A program made the position numbers and the translations under genes. This document shows, piece by piece, positions 28,772 to 38,044 of a stretch of 64,000 nucleotides of DNA. The DNA lies in contig NZ_SJPT01000006.1 in the NCBI RefSeq assembly GCF_007860095.1, positions 1-64,000 on the forward strand. Reading direction: 5' to 3'. Each line of letters begins with the position of its first letter. Position 1 is the first letter of the stretch. Below the pieces are notes generated by a model. The model did not search any database, was not told the DNA's origin, and saw only the letters and a program-made list of their open reading frames with translations. The DNA is from Novipirellula galeiformis. Its GTDB lineage: Bacteria > Planctomycetota > Planctomycetia > Pirellulales > Pirellulaceae.

Positions 28772-29380
28772 ATGCCCATGCAACTCGACCACCTCCTCGA
28801 AGAGATTCATGCACTTGAACGATCCGTCGCGGACAAAGTTCAGCAAACGAAAAAGGAGCTGACTTATGAGATTGCCCACGGGCGGGCAGTTTTTGGCCAA
28901 GATGTGCGTCGGCGTCACAGGGCACTGGCCAAACGAGCTTGGCGGACCATTTGTGAGTCTTCGTTTTTGACGATCGCGACCGCGCCAGTCATCTATTCGC
29001 TACTGATCCCGATTTCGATACTGGACCTCTTTGTCAGCCTCTATCAATGGATTTGCTTTCCGGTTTACGAGGTCCCCCATGTTCCACGCAAAGAATACGT
29101 CGTCGTCGATAGGCAATCGTTGGCATATCTGAACGTGATCGAGAAGGTGAACTGTGTTTATTGCGGCTATTGCAATGGCGTATTGGCCTTTGCACGCGAG
29201 GTCGCTTCAAGGACCGAGCAGTACTGGTGCCCCATCAAGCACGCTCGACGAGCCAAAGGCTGCCACAGCCGCACGTGTTTGTTCTGCGAGTTTGGTGACG
29301 CAGAAGGCTACGCTGAAAACTTGCAGGAGCTGCGGAAACAGTTCCAGGACCTGGAGCCCCCCAGTAAGACTGCGACTTGA
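28772..29380 (+). CDS. Membrane-anchored Cys-rich conserved hypothetical protein
   Basis: About 200 residues. An amphipathic N-terminal helix (LDHLLEEIHALERSVADKVQ) is followed by one or two membrane helices (FLTIATAPVIYSLLIPISIL; LFVSLYQWICF). The C-terminal half is cysteine-rich with a patterned motif CVYCGYCNGV ... RTEQYWCPIKHARRAKGCHS ... CLFC, suggesting a metal or iron-sulfur site on the cytoplasmic side. The CxxCxxC plus YWCPIKH signature looks like a conserved family of unknown function. ATG at 28772 or 28778 are both possible; a TTG at 28760 is less likely. The stop codon is directly followed by the lactate dehydrogenase remnant. Confidence 0.75.
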   Translation: MPMQLDHLLEEIHALERSVADKVQQTKKELTYEIAHGRAVFGQDVRRRHRALAKRAWRTICESSFLTIATAPVIYSLLIPISILDLFVSLYQWICFPVYEVPHVPRKEYVVVDRQSLAYLNVIEKVNCVYCGYCNGVLAFAREVASRTEQYWCPIKHARRAKGCHSRTCLFCEFGDAEGYAENLQELRKQFQDLEPPSKTAT

Positions 29381-29381
29381 A

Positions 29382-29663
29382 ATCGAAGGCAAGGGAGCGA
29401 CGTATGATGGGATCGGAAGTGCATTGGCTCGAATCGTCGACGTGATTCTGCACGATCAAGGTTCGGTTTTGACGGTCTGTTCACGAATTCTGGGAATGGA
29501 AGGCTTGCCGGAAGTCACCATTTCCATCCCTCATCTACTCGGTGGCGACGGCGTGATTGCATCGGTGCCGCTTGATCTTGCGATTGATGAATCGGTGGCA
29601 CTGAAGCAAAGTGCTGGCATCATTTCCAATGCGATCGACTCGCTAGGTCGCATCACGATCTAG
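29382..29663 (+). pseudogene. ldh: L-lactate dehydrogenase, C-terminal remnant
   Basis: 93 codons matching the C-terminal end of NAD-dependent L-lactate dehydrogenases: IEGKGATYDGIGSALARIVD, VILHDQGSVLTVCSRI, PEVTISIPHLLGGDGVIASV, and a final helix ending SNAIDSLGRI. The Rossmann fold, the catalytic His and the substrate Arg all lie upstream in intact enzymes (about 310 residues) and are missing here. The fragment starts one base after the stop of the preceding gene and has no start codon or ribosome site of its own. It indicates deletion of an ldh gene from this cluster. Confidence 0.85.
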
Positions 29664-29882
29664 GTGAACCGGAAACGTCGACCTTGCAGGTTCTCCCAAA
29701 TATGACGGTTCGTGTCGTAGCGGTGATGCCGGTTGCTCCATGTTGCATCGACTGGCTGAAACCTTCCTAACGGGAGTGCCGATGAAAGTGATGATCGCGA
29801 ACTGTCGTCGAAATCCGGTCCTGCCGTTTGTGGGGTCGTGCGACTTTTAACCATCAAACCGGCGTCATCCGAGGGCTCAAGA

Positions 29883-31490
29883 ATGCATTCAAACTATCAA
29901 ATTGCCCTCGCACTACTACTCGTGAGTGTCATTGGGTGCGCAGGAACTGATGCGCAGCGTTTGGCGAAGACATCAACGGTTAGTAATCCAGTTAGCAATT
30001 CAGTCGTCGCGATACCGCAGCAACACGATGACGGTTACGACAAAGAGCTTCCTTCGCCAGTCAGTCTGGCGAGCTTCGCGGACGCGGATGGAAAGGGCCC
30101 TACGGACGAGAAGGAGAAAGGCACTGAATCGGACGGCAAAATGGAGTTGAATGACGCTGACTCAGATGATGAACAGGAGCCGATGACGATAGTGCTTGAC
30201 ACGATTGAACCACCTTCATCGGGCAGCGAGTCCCTTCAAGAAGCTTGGGCGATGGCGGTCACTGTCGATCAAAAATTGCAATCCAAAGCGAACGTGACCG
30301 GTGCGGCCGTCTACGCTCATGAAGCGGCGAAGTCGGCGAGAAACCCCTCGCTCCGGACATTCAACTCTTACACGGCACTTGATAGAACGCCTGGGATTGG
30401 TGTCAGCATTCCCGGACTCTCTTCACTCGGTTTTAGTTCGCTACCCATTGGCGAAAAAGATTTCTTCTCGTCCGCGACACTCGCGTCGATTCCCCTGTAC
30501 ACGAGTGGCCGCATCAGCAGCACGATCAACGCGACTTGTGCCAATGTGTATGCGTCGCGATACGACCAACGCTCGGAAATGCACGACCTGAAGATGGAAG
30601 TGGCTCAGGCATACGTGAATGTGTTGAAGGCGGAGAAGTTGGTCGAGGTTGCGCGGATTAGCGTCAGCACGCTTGAAAAGCATCTTGTCGACGTCCAGGA
30701 CTTGTTTGACGAGGGTGTGGTCGCCAACAGCGACGTGCTGGCCGTCAAGACAGTCCTTTCCGATGCTCGCGATAAATATCTGCAAGCGACCAACGGGCTA
30801 GACCTTGCGAGTGCGGCCTACAATCGGTTTGTCGGACGACCGCTGGATGCACCGTTAGCGCTTGCGGAACTGATGCATTCGCAACCGACGAGTTCGGAAC
30901 TCGCAAATTCTGGCGTTCCAATGGAGGCGGGCCCCGACGAATTGGTCGCACTCGCTTCCGCACAACGATCAGAACTAAAGGCCGTTGCGCACAAATCCAA
31001 CTCGCTCCGTCATCAAGCGAAACGGGAACTCGCAGTGCTCGGCCCTCAGGTTGGTGCTGCGGGCGGATTCAGTTTTCTGGAAAACGAAAACCTAACTCAT
31101 GAAGGCTTTTGGTCTGCGTCTCTGTTGGCCGAATGGACAATCTTCGACGGTGGCGTTGCTCATAATAAAGCAGCCTCGCTCAGACAGCAGGCGTCCGCGC
31201 TCGCTCTACTGAAACGCGACTTGGAAAGCCGGATTGCTCTACAGGTTCGTCAGGCTTGGCTCAATTTGCAGAACGCGACGGATCGGATCGCCGTCGCTCA
31301 GACGTCGGTCGAACAGGCGGAGGAAAACCTCAAGGTCGCTTTGGACCGGTATCGCAAAGAGGTGGGCACGAACACCGAAGTGCTTGACGCTCAGACGCTG
31401 CTGGCTCAAAGTCGAAACAACTATTTCGCGGCCAATTATGACGCCGCTCTGGCACGCGTGATGCTCGATCGAGCGACCGGGAGTCTTTGA
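29883..31490 (+). CDS. TolC-family outer-membrane efflux lipoprotein
   Basis: Outer-membrane channel component of a tripartite exporter. ATG at 29883 begins a lipoprotein signal (LALLLVSVIGCAGTDA, with lipidated Cys near residue 19); an in-frame start 45 bases upstream is less likely. After an acidic linker (about residues 60-110), two OEP repeats follow, each with long coiled-coil helices: LKMEVAQAYVNVLKAEKLVE, DVQDLFDEGVVANSDVLAVK; and IALQVRQAWLNLQNATDRIA, ALDRYRKEVGTNTEVLDAQT. The last is the classic end of TolC proteins. It is the first gene of an efflux set with the downstream HlyD-like, ABC ATPase and two permease genes. Confidence 0.9.
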   Translation: MHSNYQIALALLLVSVIGCAGTDAQRLAKTSTVSNPVSNSVVAIPQQHDDGYDKELPSPVSLASFADADGKGPTDEKEKGTESDGKMELNDADSDDEQEPMTIVLDTIEPPSSGSESLQEAWAMAVTVDQKLQSKANVTGAAVYAHEAAKSARNPSLRTFNSYTALDRTPGIGVSIPGLSSLGFSSLPIGEKDFFSSATLASIPLYTSGRISSTINATCANVYASRYDQRSEMHDLKMEVAQAYVNVLKAEKLVEVARISVSTLEKHLVDVQDLFDEGVVANSDVLAVKTVLSDARDKYLQATNGLDLASAAYNRFVGRPLDAPLALAELMHSQPTSSELANSGVPMEAGPDELVALASAQRSELKAVAHKSNSLRHQAKRELAVLGPQVGAAGGFSFLENENLTHEGFWSASLLAEWTIFDGGVAHNKAASLRQQASALALLKRDLESRIALQVRQAWLNLQNATDRIAVAQTSVEQAEENLKVALDRYRKEVGTNTEVLDAQTLLAQSRNNYFAANYDAALARVMLDRATGSL

Positions 31491-31588
31491 TCGTAGCGGG
31501 GGCATTGGAGCTTTCGGTTGAGGATAACTTGTTTCGGCGTGCGAATACGCGCAGTGCTCACATGTAGGCACTTATAGCGACAACGTAG

Positions 31589-31637
31589 CCTAGGCTTCCA
31601 GCCTGGGACTCTCTTTTCCCCAGGCTGGAAGCCTAGG
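31589..31637. repeat. 19-bp perfect hairpin between tolC-like and hlyD-like genes
   Basis: CCTAGGCTTCCAGCCTGGG (31589-31607) pairs perfectly with 31619-31637 around an 11-base loop. The preceding bases CGTAG make its left edge identical over 13 bases to the palindrome at 17090. There is no T-run. It may act as an mRNA processing or stability element between operon genes. Confidence 0.9.
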
Positions 31638-31764
31638 GAACGAACGGCACGCCTTGTGCATTGCGACGTACTGCGTTCGTCGTACCTCGAAAAGATCGCG
31701 GCAAGTCATGCGTGTGACTTCGTGAAGAGGCCGGCGACGGATTCCGAAATCAGGAAACGTCGAA

Positions 31765-32874
31765 ATGGCGAAGTTCTTCAAACGTGTTGTCATACTCCTG
31801 CTACTGGTGGGCTGCACGGCTGGCGGTTACTACGCTTGGGATCGTTGGGGGCGAGTCGAACCGCTGGCTGATGGGCTGGTACAAGCCAATGGGCGGATCG
31901 AAGGCGATCACGTCACGGTCGCCAGCAAGTTTGCCGGCAAGATCAACGAGATACTGGTTCGTGAAGGCGAGAGCGTCGAAGCGGGGCAAGTCCTGGCGAG
32001 ATTGAGCAGTGAGCAAGTCAAGGCGAAGCTGCGACAGGCTGAACAGGCAATCGAAGCGGCTCGCGCTCAGCACCGTGCTGCCCAATCAGGCCTTGAGTTG
32101 CTCAAGCAGGAAGTGCCTCTGATGATCGACACGGCTCAGGCGTCGTTGGAACACGCAAAAGCCGTGGTCGCGAAAGCGCAAGCGGCCGAGCAACAGTCGG
32201 CTCGCGACGCGTCGCGTTTTTCAGACCTTGCATCGCGTGGCACGATCGACAAGCGTAAGGGCGAAGAAGCTCAGCTCGCTTGGACGGTCGCAAAGAACGA
32301 TGTGCGCGTCGCCGAGACCGCTCTAACCCGAGCGGAGAAACAACTCGCCGAAGCCAATTTAGGTAGTCGCCGCGTTCACGCCAAAGCACAGGAATTGGAA
32401 GCGCTGGCCGCGCAAGTCGCAGGTGCCGAAGCGGTGCGTGACGAAGCCCAAAGTGTGCTCGACGACTTGACCATCACCGCACCAGCCGCGGGCGTGATTA
32501 CGACCCGAGTCGTTGACGCAGGAGAAATCGTTGCTGCGGGTTCGCCGCTGTTCGACCTGGTGAATCTCGATCGGTTGTACTTGAAGGTCTACGTGCCAGA
32601 AATCGAAATTGGCCACGTTCGGCTTGACCTGCCCGCTCGTATCCATACGGATGCGTTTCCCGACAATCCGTTTCCGGCAACCGTGCGCTACGTTTCCTCT
32701 CGCGCTGAGTTCACACCCAAGGAAGTGCAAACGACCGATGAGCGAGTGAAGCTCGTCTACGCCGTTAAATTGTACTTGGATGAGAATCCAGACCATCAAC
32801 TGACGCCTGGTTTACCGGCCGATGCTGTGATGCGTTGGAAGGAGGAAACACCGTGGATGAAACCGCAATGGTAG
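31765..32874 (+). CDS. HlyD/YbhG-type membrane fusion protein
   Basis: Periplasmic adaptor linking the inner-membrane ABC transporter to the outer-membrane channel. It has an N-terminal membrane anchor (VVILLLLVGCTAGGYYAW), a lipoyl-like half (GRIEGDHVTVASKFAGKINE), a long alpha-hairpin with heptads (about residues 95-220), the second lipoyl half (LTITAPAAGVITTRVVDAGE), and a beta-barrel (DRLYLKVYVPEIEIGHVRLD). At 369 residues it is of the usual size. ATG at 31765 has GGAAA ten bases upstream. Its end overlaps the ATPase start by 22 bases. Confidence 0.92.
   Translation: MAKFFKRVVILLLLVGCTAGGYYAWDRWGRVEPLADGLVQANGRIEGDHVTVASKFAGKINEILVREGESVEAGQVLARLSSEQVKAKLRQAEQAIEAARAQHRAAQSGLELLKQEVPLMIDTAQASLEHAKAVVAKAQAAEQQSARDASRFSDLASRGTIDKRKGEEAQLAWTVAKNDVRVAETALTRAEKQLAEANLGSRRVHAKAQELEALAAQVAGAEAVRDEAQSVLDDLTITAPAAGVITTRVVDAGEIVAAGSPLFDLVNLDRLYLKVYVPEIEIGHVRLDLPARIHTDAFPDNPFPATVRYVSSRAEFTPKEVQTTDERVKLVYAVKLYLDENPDHQLTPGLPADAVMRWKEETPWMKPQW
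32839..32845 (+). promoter_or_regulatory. Strong Shine-Dalgarno deciding a GTG start
   Basis: AAGGAGG, seven bases before GTG at 32853, lies inside the end of the membrane fusion gene. It selects this GTG over the in-frame TTG at 32835 and the ATG at 32868. Confidence 0.75.
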
Positions 32875-34892
32875 AAACCAGCCGTGCTGCGACGGCCACG
32901 TCGATTGACACTCCGCCGTCCGCCACCGGGACATCGGAATCCGCAGATTCAAAACCGGTCGTCCAACTATCAGAGTTGCGAAAGAATTACGGCAGCACGA
33001 TCGCCGTGGATGGCGTCGACCTGGAAATCCAGCGTGGCGAAATCTATGGGCTGATCGGTCCTGATGGAGCCGGCAAAAGCAGTCTGATGAAAGCGGTCGC
33101 GGGCGTGCTGACGTACGACAGTGGCACGCTCGATGTGTTTGGTGTCCGCGTCGATTCCGAGCGATCGGCCGAGACGATCAAGGATCGCATTGGATTGATG
33201 CCGCAGGGACTCGGTTTGAATCTTTACGCAGATTTGTCGATTGAAGAAAACGTTGACTTCTTCGGTCAAATACGACTGATCCCCAAGGATGTACTTCAGG
33301 AGCGAAAAAATCGCTTGCTGGGCATGACCCGATTGGACAAGTTTCGTGCCCGGCCGATGAAGAATCTGTCCGGCGGAATGAAGCAAAAACTGGGCTTGGT
33401 TTGCTGTCTGATCCACCATCCACAGCTCGTCATACTTGATGAGCCGACCACCGGTGTCGACCCCGTTTCTCGACGAGACTTTTGGAGCATTCTCGCTCAA
33501 CTCCTGCGTGAAGAACAAATCACGGCGTTGGTTTCAACCGCATACATGGACGAGGCGACGCGATTCCATCACGCGGCGTTACTGTTTGACGGTAAGGTGC
33601 TTGCCCGCGGTGAGCCCGACGAAATCGCGGCGCTCGTGCCGGGCCGAATCGTGCAAGCGAAGGCGGAACCACAGGCGGAAGCGTTCGCGTTGCTGAAGGA
33701 GACGTTTCCACAATCGGAAGCCGTTGGACCCTGGCTGCGGGTCTTCGTCGATGACGCTGACAATGAACAAGCAACAACCGCCGTCACAACACGCCTTGAG
33801 AATTTTCAACCGCAGGAAATTCATGTCGCAGAACCTGACCTCGAAGATGTCTTCATTGCGTTGCTGCGACGGCGTGGTCTGACCGACGACGATCATCCTG
33901 CCTCCTTAGGCCGCAATGCGGACTCCGTCAACGATGGCGACGGACTCGCTATCGAGGCTAACGACTTGGTGCGATCCTTTGGCAGCTTCAAAGCGGTCGA
34001 CGGAGTCAGTTTTCAGGTGAAGCCGGGCGAGATATTCGGACTTCTCGGTGCCAACGGAGCGGGCAAGACCACCGTCATCAAAATGCTGACAGGTCTGTTA
34101 CCCCCAACTGCTGGAACCGGCCGCGTCGCGGGTGCAGACATGCGTCGCGCCGGCCAGGCGATCAAAGAACGTATTGGTTACATGTCGCAAGCGTTTTCGT
34201 TGTACCAAGACCTTACGGTGGTCGAAAACATTCGTCTGTACGCAGGTATCTATGGGCTATCGCGGCGGATGACGCGTGAACGGACTGATTGGATCATTGA
34301 CATGGCAGGTCTGGCCGGCCGAGAAAATGAATTGTCAGGAAGTTTGCCGATGGGGTTACGGCAACGGTTGGCGATCGGATGTGCTCTCGTTCATCGTCCG
34401 CAGGTGTTATTTTTGGACGAACCAACGTCAGGGGTCGACCCGATCGGACGACGACGATTGTGGGACATCATTTTCGATCTATCTCGCAACGAAGGCGTGG
34501 CGGTTCTAGTTACCACGCATTACATGAGCGAATCCGAACACTGCGATCACATCGCGATGATGTACGCCGGGCGTGTTTTTGCCGACGCGTCACCAAGCGA
34601 GCTTAAAGCAAGCCTTCGTGAAGCATCGGGACAACTTCTAGAGGTTACGACCGACAACCCACTCACCGCATTGGATGTCTTGGAATCCGGTGGATTCGTC
34701 GGCGTATCCCTGTTCGGCAAACGCATTCACTTACTCGCTCCCGATCCGATCCAAGCGGAACAACAAGTCCGAGAGGCTCTCGGCAAGAAAGGCGTTGGAG
34801 TTCTTTCGGTAAGCGAACAGCCGTTGACGATGGAAGACGTGTTCGTGAACCGCGTATTGGCTCTCGAAAAAATAGATGAGGGCAAACAGTGA
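32853..34892 (+). CDS. Dual-domain ABC transporter ATPase, YbhF-like
   Basis: Cytosolic ATPase with two fused nucleotide-binding domains. The first has Walker A GPDGAGKSS, signature LSGGMKQKLGL and Walker B LVILDEPTTGVDP. The second has Walker A GANGAGKTT, an atypical signature LSGSLPMGLRQRLA and Walker B VLFLDEPTSGVDP. This arrangement and about 680 residues match YbhF of the YbhFSR exporters. An N-terminal 35-residue low-complexity segment precedes the first domain. The start overlaps the upstream gene and its TGA overlaps the next start as GTGA, so the set is translationally coupled. Substrate unknown. Confidence 0.93.
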   Translation: MDETAMVETSRAATATSIDTPPSATGTSESADSKPVVQLSELRKNYGSTIAVDGVDLEIQRGEIYGLIGPDGAGKSSLMKAVAGVLTYDSGTLDVFGVRVDSERSAETIKDRIGLMPQGLGLNLYADLSIEENVDFFGQIRLIPKDVLQERKNRLLGMTRLDKFRARPMKNLSGGMKQKLGLVCCLIHHPQLVILDEPTTGVDPVSRRDFWSILAQLLREEQITALVSTAYMDEATRFHHAALLFDGKVLARGEPDEIAALVPGRIVQAKAEPQAEAFALLKETFPQSEAVGPWLRVFVDDADNEQATTAVTTRLENFQPQEIHVAEPDLEDVFIALLRRRGLTDDDHPASLGRNADSVNDGDGLAIEANDLVRSFGSFKAVDGVSFQVKPGEIFGLLGANGAGKTTVIKMLTGLLPPTAGTGRVAGADMRRAGQAIKERIGYMSQAFSLYQDLTVVENIRLYAGIYGLSRRMTRERTDWIIDMAGLAGRENELSGSLPMGLRQRLAIGCALVHRPQVLFLDEPTSGVDPIGRRRLWDIIFDLSRNEGVAVLVTTHYMSESEHCDHIAMMYAGRVFADASPSELKASLREASGQLLEVTTDNPLTALDVLESGGFVGVSLFGKRIHLLAPDPIQAEQQVREALGKKGVGVLSVSEQPLTMEDVFVNRVLALEKIDEGKQ

Positions 34893-36043
34893 ATATTCGT
34901 CGTGTTGCGGCCACCGCATCGAAAGAATGGCGAGAAATCGTACGTGATCGCTTGTTCCTGGCGTTGACATTTCTGGTACCAACCTCGTTGATGCTGGTCG
35001 TTGGCTACGGGTTGTCACTAGACGTGGAAGACATCCCACTAGCGATTGTCGATCGCGACGGCACAAATCTCAGTCGCGAGTACGCTCACCGATTCATTGA
35101 TTCACGCTATTTCGATTTCAAAGGCTACGCACTGGATCGTCATTCATTGCCGCCGCTGCTGGAGGACAATAAAGTCCGTGCTGCGATCATCATTCCGGAG
35201 AATTTTCAAAAGGAACTTCTGGCCGGTCGTCCGGTCGTCGTGCAGACACTGATCGACGGTACGCTTCCGTTCCGTGCACAGACAACGAAGGGCTACGTCC
35301 TGGCAATGAACACCGCTTTTAGCAGCGAGATGCTGGCAATGTTTATTTCAAAAAAACGAGGCATCCCGCTTGGACAAGCTGCGAGATCACTCCGTCCGGT
35401 CAAGTTGGAGGCGAGGTACCTCTACAACCAAAGCATGAAAAGCGACTGGGCGCTCGCGCCGCGGTTAATCATGGTGATCCTGATGATGACTCCGCCGTTC
35501 TACACGGCACTTGGCATTGTTCGCGAGAAAGAGCGCGGCTCGATCTACAACATTTATTCGTCGACCGTCAGCCGGCTTGAGTTCCTGGTCGGGAAATTGA
35601 TCCCCTACGTTGGGATTTCGTCGGCGAACGCTGTGATTCTTTGGCTAATCGCGACACAATTGTTTGGGGCACCGTTCAAAGGCAGCCTGCTGTTTTTCAT
35701 CCCGGCGACACTGCTGTACATCATTTGCACGACTGGCCTGGGGCTGGTCGTCTCCGTCATGGTCCGAACTCAAGTGGCGGCGATGGTCGTGACGTTCATC
35801 GTCACCGTCATTCCTTCGATGCTGTACTCGGGTGTGATCGTGCCGATTTCGTCGCTGAGCGAAACGGCGCAGGTCACGGCCCACGCGTTGCCAGCGATGT
35901 ATTACACCAACATCATCGTTGGAACCTTCATGAAAGGTGTCGGGCTACGAGAACTGTGGACTGATGTGCTCGTGCTCGCGATCTACGCGACCGTTCTCTT
36001 AACGCTTGGGTACCGAATGTTTCACAAGAGGCCCAACACATGA
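34889..36043 (+). CDS. ABC-2 type permease, YbhS-like
   Basis: Inner-membrane half-permease of about 384 residues. An N-terminal helix (LFLALTFLVPTSLMLVVGYG) is followed by a large periplasmic domain (residues about 40-190, with LAIVDRDGTNLSREYAHRF and VRAAIIIPENFQKELLAGR) and five C-terminal helices. EKERGSIYNIYSSTVSRLEF matches the cytoplasmic loop typical of ABC-2 permeases. GTG at 34889 overlaps the ATPase stop. It works with the following paralogous permease. Confidence 0.92.
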   Translation: MNIRRVAATASKEWREIVRDRLFLALTFLVPTSLMLVVGYGLSLDVEDIPLAIVDRDGTNLSREYAHRFIDSRYFDFKGYALDRHSLPPLLEDNKVRAAIIIPENFQKELLAGRPVVVQTLIDGTLPFRAQTTKGYVLAMNTAFSSEMLAMFISKKRGIPLGQAARSLRPVKLEARYLYNQSMKSDWALAPRLIMVILMMTPPFYTALGIVREKERGSIYNIYSSTVSRLEFLVGKLIPYVGISSANAVILWLIATQLFGAPFKGSLLFFIPATLLYIICTTGLGLVVSVMVRTQVAAMVVTFIVTVIPSMLYSGVIVPISSLSETAQVTAHALPAMYYTNIIVGTFMKGVGLRELWTDVLVLAIYATVLLTLGYRMFHKRPNT

Positions 36044-36053
36044 GGACCCACAC

Positions 36054-37226
36054 ATGAGCGAGATGCCGTCCAACAACCGTATTCGCGCCATGATCGTTTG
36101 GTGGAACCGAATGCGAGTGATGACGATCAAGGAATACTTGCAACTCTATCGTGATCGCATTTTGATCGTGTTCATGGTTTATGCATTCACCTTGGAGGTG
36201 TTTCTGGCGGGTTCGGGCGTGAGCATGCAGTTGCACAACGCGGCAATGTGGGTCCATGATTCCGATCACAGTTTTGCATCGCGAGAACTGATTCACCGCT
36301 TTCGCCCTCCCCATTTCAGCATTGATGGTGAAGTCCTTAACCATCGAGAGAGCATTGAACTGCTGGATCGTGGCGAAGCGATGGTCGTGCTCGATATTCC
36401 GCCCCAGTTCCAGGAATCACTGCTCAACGGCGATACGACGAGTGTGCAGATGCAGATCGACACCTCCAACCCTGTCCTCGGCTTCTTAGCGACCAGTTAC
36501 GGCAGTCAGATTGTTGGCCAATATGGACTCGAAGCGGCGATGAAACGCGAAGGTATGAGTCTGAATGAACTCGCGATTCCTATCATCAATGAGGAACATC
36601 GGGTCTGGTACAACGCTAATCAGAACGACGCATGGTTCATGTCGGTCGTCGAAATGCTGAACGTCATTACGATGTTTGCCATCCTGCTGCCGGCATCGGC
36701 GATGGCGCGAGAAAAAGAGCGAGGCACGGTCGAGCAACTGATGGTTTCGCCACTAACGACGTTCCAGATGATGTTCCCAAAAGTGCTTGCGATGACAACC
36801 GTGATCTTGGTTGGAACGCTAATAACGATCCACTTGATTCTGCAGCCGTTCTTTGGTGTTCCATTTCGCGGCAGCTTGACATTGTTTATGGCGGTGACAG
36901 CGTTGTACGTGTTTACGACCGCTGGTATCGGAATGTTGCTGGCAACGATTGCCAAAAACCTGGCACAAGTCGGAATGTTGACCGCATTGATCTTTATTCC
37001 GATGGTTTTCCTGTCAGGAGTTTGGACGCCACCAGAGAACATGCCACCCGTGCTTCGATATTTCAGTTCGATCGCACCCTTACACCACTACATCGACGCC
37101 AGCCTTGGCATCATGCTGAAGGGTTCCGGGGTCGCCCTGCTATGGGATTCGATTCTAGCAATCGCATTGTTCGCGGTAGCAACCTACGGCCTCAGCATGA
37201 GCTATTTTCGCCGTCAACTTGGTTAG
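36054..37226 (+). CDS. ABC-2 type permease, YbhR-like
   Basis: The second permease of the pair, with the same plan: an N-terminal helix (ILIVFMVYAFTLEVFLAGSG), a periplasmic domain to about residue 190, then helices with the EKERGTVEQLMVSPLTTFQM loop and a final helix block ending AVATYGLSMSYFRRQLG. ATG at 36054 begins 10 bases after the first permease stop and is preceded by GAGG; an in-frame start at 36006 inside the previous gene is less likely. Together with the upstream four genes it gives a complete TolC-HlyD-ATPase-permease exporter. Confidence 0.92.
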   Translation: MSEMPSNNRIRAMIVWWNRMRVMTIKEYLQLYRDRILIVFMVYAFTLEVFLAGSGVSMQLHNAAMWVHDSDHSFASRELIHRFRPPHFSIDGEVLNHRESIELLDRGEAMVVLDIPPQFQESLLNGDTTSVQMQIDTSNPVLGFLATSYGSQIVGQYGLEAAMKREGMSLNELAIPIINEEHRVWYNANQNDAWFMSVVEMLNVITMFAILLPASAMAREKERGTVEQLMVSPLTTFQMMFPKVLAMTTVILVGTLITIHLILQPFFGVPFRGSLTLFMAVTALYVFTTAGIGMLLATIAKNLAQVGMLTALIFIPMVFLSGVWTPPENMPPVLRYFSSIAPLHHYIDASLGIMLKGSGVALLWDSILAIALFAVATYGLSMSYFRRQLG

Positions 37227-37280
37227 CGCCCCATTCCGAAGTAGAAGTACGCGAGACAGATAATCGAGAACTGCGAAAAT

Positions 37281-38042
37281 ATGGAAACCGATCTAATCAA
37301 ATTCGTCGCTGCGATCTTTGTGATTACCAACCCGCTGGGTGCGATCCCACTGTTTCTGTCTCTATCGAAAGAATATTCGACACGGGAGCGGCGACGAGCA
37401 GCACTACTTGCATCAATCACGGTTGCCATTGTCTTGTCCTCCAATATCGTTCTCGGCGAACTCATTCTGAAATTCTTCGGAATCAGCATTCCGGCATTTC
37501 AAGTAGGTGGAGGCATTCTCATCCTACTGCTTGCGATCTCGATGCTGCAGGCTCGCCAAAGTTCCATTAAACATACTCATGAAGAAGCGAAGGAAGCGGC
37601 TGACAAGGACTCCATCGGAGTCGTACCTTTGGGGATTCCTTTGCTTGCTGGTCCCGGTGCTATCAGCACGGCGATCATTTTCGCACATCGAAACGACGGC
37701 TGGCTCGACCATCTTTCAATGATCGGTGTCTGCGTGGTACTCGCATTTTGCATCTGGTCAGCACTTCGATTAGCCGAACGAATCGGACGACTTCTCGGTC
37801 GGACCGGAATTAACATTGGAACGAGGCTGATGGGGCTAATTCTGGCAGCAGTCGCAGTCCAATTCATCTTCGACGGAGCACAATCGCTATGGAACAATCC
37901 GGCGATGACTTCACCGGCCAGCGAACCTACTGGCCCGAGCTTAGCGGAAGTCGTCAACACCTTCGTCACAAATGATCCATTATCCGGAACTCACGAGAAC
38001 CTCCGCGCCCTCCCGCTGCAACTAGCACATAAAGGAATTTAG
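37281..38042 (+). CDS. MarC/UPF0056 family membrane protein
   Basis: Integral membrane protein with six hydrophobic helices. Family motifs: FVITNPLGAIPLFLSL, FFGISIPAFQVGGGILILLL, VPLGIPLLAGPGAISTAI, and TRLMGLILAAVAVQFIFDG. The C-terminus has about 45 additional polar residues not typical of MarC. The function of the family is unknown despite its historical name. It lies 54 bases after the permease and two bases before the RIC gene, in the same direction. Confidence 0.93.
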   Translation: METDLIKFVAAIFVITNPLGAIPLFLSLSKEYSTRERRRAALLASITVAIVLSSNIVLGELILKFFGISIPAFQVGGGILILLLAISMLQARQSSIKHTHEEAKEAADKDSIGVVPLGIPLLAGPGAISTAIIFAHRNDGWLDHLSMIGVCVVLAFCIWSALRLAERIGRLLGRTGINIGTRLMGLILAAVAVQFIFDGAQSLWNNPAMTSPASEPTGPSLAEVVNTFVTNDPLSGTHENLRALPLQLAHKGI

Positions 38043-38044
38043 AG

